Origin: Bacteriovoracaceae bacterium
GTDB lineage: Bacteria; Bdellovibrionota; Bacteriovoracia; Bacteriovoracales; Bacteriovoracaceae
Direction of reading: 5' to 3'
Length of the DNA stretch: 64,000 bases
Assembly: GCA_025210745.1 (NCBI GenBank)
Contig: JAOARC010000032.1
Span: 26,278 to 90,277, forward strand
In this document: positions 62,738-64,000 of the stretch, in pieces
Layout: each line of letters starts with the position of its first letter
Position numbering within the stretch: position 1 is the first letter of the stretch
Notes under the pieces: model-generated
What the model saw: only the letters and a program-made list of their open reading frames with translations
What the model was told of the DNA's origin: nothing
Database searches by the model: none
Made by a program: the position numbers and the translations under genes

Positions 62738-63205
62738 ATGAACAAGCTATTGATTGGATTATTTATATTAGGAAGTTTTTCTTCGTATGCCTTAACTCTA
62801 AATTGTAAACAAATGGATGAACAAGATAATCATCAGCTGATGATTGAAAATGTTGGAGATTCTCAATTCATGGGAGATAAACGTATTATCTGCCAAAATA
62901 AAAAAGATCCGGAAGATCAAGTAGGATTACTCATTCGTGGCATAGGTATTGGGTTAAGATATACAAAAAATGAAAACTTTAAAATAAAGTGCCGCAAAGT
63001 AAACTCAACGGATGATCTGATTTATAGGAATCAAGGTTTTTTTGGCGGTAAATTTTCAGTAGGACTTATTGGTGGTGCTTCCGTTGGAATCTTTAAAAGT
63101 GAAAAAGAAGATGACTTAGGAACATGCTATATTACAGGAGTATCACTAAAAACAATCGGAATAGGTTTTAGTGCCGGAGCAATCACTTTTTGGAAAGTCG
63201 ATTAA
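62738..63205 (+). CDS. Secreted hypothetical protein
   Basis: AAGGAG 6 bases before ATG 62738 sets the start (155 residues), not the upstream ATG at 62711 in the previous gene. A signal peptide (MNKLLIGLFILGSFSSYA) is followed by a domain with four cysteines and a Gly-rich hydrophobic C-terminus (GIGFSAGAITFW). The signal peptide resembles that of the next gene (LLIGLF). Function unknown. Confidence 0.65.
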   Translation: MNKLLIGLFILGSFSSYALTLNCKQMDEQDNHQLMIENVGDSQFMGDKRIICQNKKDPEDQVGLLIRGIGIGLRYTKNENFKIKCRKVNSTDDLIYRNQGFFGGKFSVGLIGGASVGIFKSEKEDDLGTCYITGVSLKTIGIGFSAGAITFWKVD

Positions 63206-63282
63206 TTTTACTTCTAAGCTCTTTATAATTAATAAAAAAATAAAAACATTTATTAAATGAACTATATATTTGGAGGATTATT

Positions 63283-63918
63283 ATGAGAAATTTATTGATT
63301 GGGCTATTTATGGCTACTGCTCTAACATGTTACGCAAATAGTGATAGAGTTGTTATAGTTAAAGAAAGAAACTCTAATAGGGAGATACATATTTCCTATG
63401 AAACTAATCAAGACAAACAAAATGATATTGTATTTTCGCTCAAAGATAGAAATATTTCCCTTGAATTGAATCGAATCCCATATGAGAAGGTTGGCGATAC
63501 TTATGAGTTATATGGAGGCTATAATACCTATAACTTTAAACTTGCAAAGATCGGCTTCGAGGTAACAGAAGAACTCTATCGTCTTTGTTGGAAGGAAAGC
63601 TCTGTAGGAGCTCAGCTAACTACTTTTGGAGGTTTTATAGGACTCTCAGCTATTGCAATACCTGCTGCTACGCCTCCGGCAATGTTTGCTATTATTGGAG
63701 GTACAATTGGTATTTGTGGGGCTTTGCCAGCAGTACCGGCGTTAGTACTGGGTGTTGCTTTATTACCAGTCGATGCTTTGATTTCAGGAGTAGCCTCTAT
63801 TTACCATCATAAAGCTATAGCAAATAGAAAAATGAGAAAAGCTATGATTAAAGGCAAAAGTAAAAAGGCATCAAAGAGAGTGTTCAACCTAATTTTAGAT
63901 AGAATTAATATGCTTTAG
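63283..63918 (+). CDS. Exported protein with hydrophobic C-terminal half
   Basis: A 211-residue protein. The signal peptide (MRNLLIGLFMATALTCYA) resembles that of the preceding gene. A soluble part (about 20-105) leads to two hydrophobic helices (about 112-170, rich in Ala, Gly, Ile and Pro), then a basic tail (RKMRKAMIKGKSKKASKR). GGAGG stands ahead of the ATG. This plan suggests a membrane-inserting protein; function unknown. Confidence 0.65.
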   Translation: MRNLLIGLFMATALTCYANSDRVVIVKERNSNREIHISYETNQDKQNDIVFSLKDRNISLELNRIPYEKVGDTYELYGGYNTYNFKLAKIGFEVTEELYRLCWKESSVGAQLTTFGGFIGLSAIAIPAATPPAMFAIIGGTIGICGALPAVPALVLGVALLPVDALISGVASIYHHKAIANRKMRKAMIKGKSKKASKRVFNLILDRINML

Positions 63919-63940
63919 ATAGGCAATTATCTCTCTGTTA

Positions 63941-64000
63941 AAAAAAGATAAAAGATAAAAGATAAAAGATAAAAGATAAAAGATAAAAGATAAAAGATAA
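63941..64000. repeat. Heptanucleotide tandem repeat running off the window
   Basis: GATAAAA repeats every 7 bases from 63947 (GAT at 63947, 63954, 63961, 63968, 63975, 63982, 63989 and 63996), at least eight perfect units, and continues beyond the right edge. It starts 22 bases after the last gene's stop. Confidence 0.95.

Overview
The window reads as chromosome of a low-GC (roughly one third G+C by eye), Gram-negative bacterium of the Bdellovibrio-and-like-organisms group, most like the Bacteriovoracaceae (Bacteriovorax/Halobacteriovorax). The grounds are many lipoproteins and outer-membrane barrels, a MotB with a Cys/Pro-rich N-terminus, a secreted lysyl-endopeptidase-like protease, a PilT-type ATPase, and an Agl/Glt-like trans-envelope operon of the kind known from myxobacteria and bdellovibrios. 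This placement is inference from gene content; no rRNA or tRNA gene is visible to confirm it. Nothing looks like a prophage, an insertion sequence or a CRISPR array.

Layout. 1-6.3 kb (+): yceD (partial), rpmF, then the fatty-acid genes fabH-fabD-fabG-acpP-fabF, leading into glyA. 6.3-8.5 kb (+): a Kazal-domain lipoprotein, nrdR, nusB, an unknown gene and a YceI-like secreted protein. 8.6-10.7 kb (-): a fused E1 alpha/beta 2-oxoacid dehydrogenase. 10.8-18.6 kb: an arginine-succinyltransferase-type amino acid catabolic locus (class III aminotransferase, AstA, AstD), interrupted on the other strand by a receiver-like protein and a DUF1338/HglS-like protein. 18.6-22.6 kb (+): MFS transporter, orphan ABC ATPase, RarD-like permease, aroC. 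22.6-27.6 kb: LtaS-like phosphotransferase, lysyl-endopeptidase-like protease and a divergent delta-60-repeat lipoprotein. 27.6-30.4 kb: a membrane histidine kinase divergent from two tandem response-regulator paralogues. 30.5-34.0 kb: secreted endonuclease/phosphatase-fold protein, PilT-like ATPase with a TerB-like partner, small lipoprotein, HEIGH metalloprotease.

34.2-44.2 kb (+) is the most striking region: ten tightly packed genes encoding a VWA lipoprotein, an outer-membrane barrel, TPR proteins, one TolQ/ExbB, two TolR/ExbD, a TPR lipoprotein and an FHA-TM-AgmX/PglI (TonB-like) protein. This is the parts list of a proton-driven, trans-envelope, Agl/Glt-type gliding machine with a CglB-like adhesin candidate.

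44.1-52.2 kb is mainly minus-strand housekeeping and envelope genes: zinc-ribbon protein, NUDIX (+), GshB, DUF/aminopeptidase lipoprotein, barrel, YbaN, MiaB, CPBP protease, YciB-like protein and a WYL-like protein. 52.2-58.3 kb (-): RluA-type pseudouridine synthase, MotB, MotA, small acidic protein, PabB, DnaB, L9. 58.3-59.9 kb (-): a DUF2232 membrane protein and a single gene in which ribosomal proteins S6 and S18 are fused. 60-64 kb: RNase G/E (-) flanked by small secreted-protein genes (+), ending in a heptanucleotide tandem repeat that runs off the window.

No gene-free stretch exceeds about 300 bases. Several start sites differ from the longest open frame and are corrected here, including fabF, the protease (TTG start) and rpsF-rpsR.
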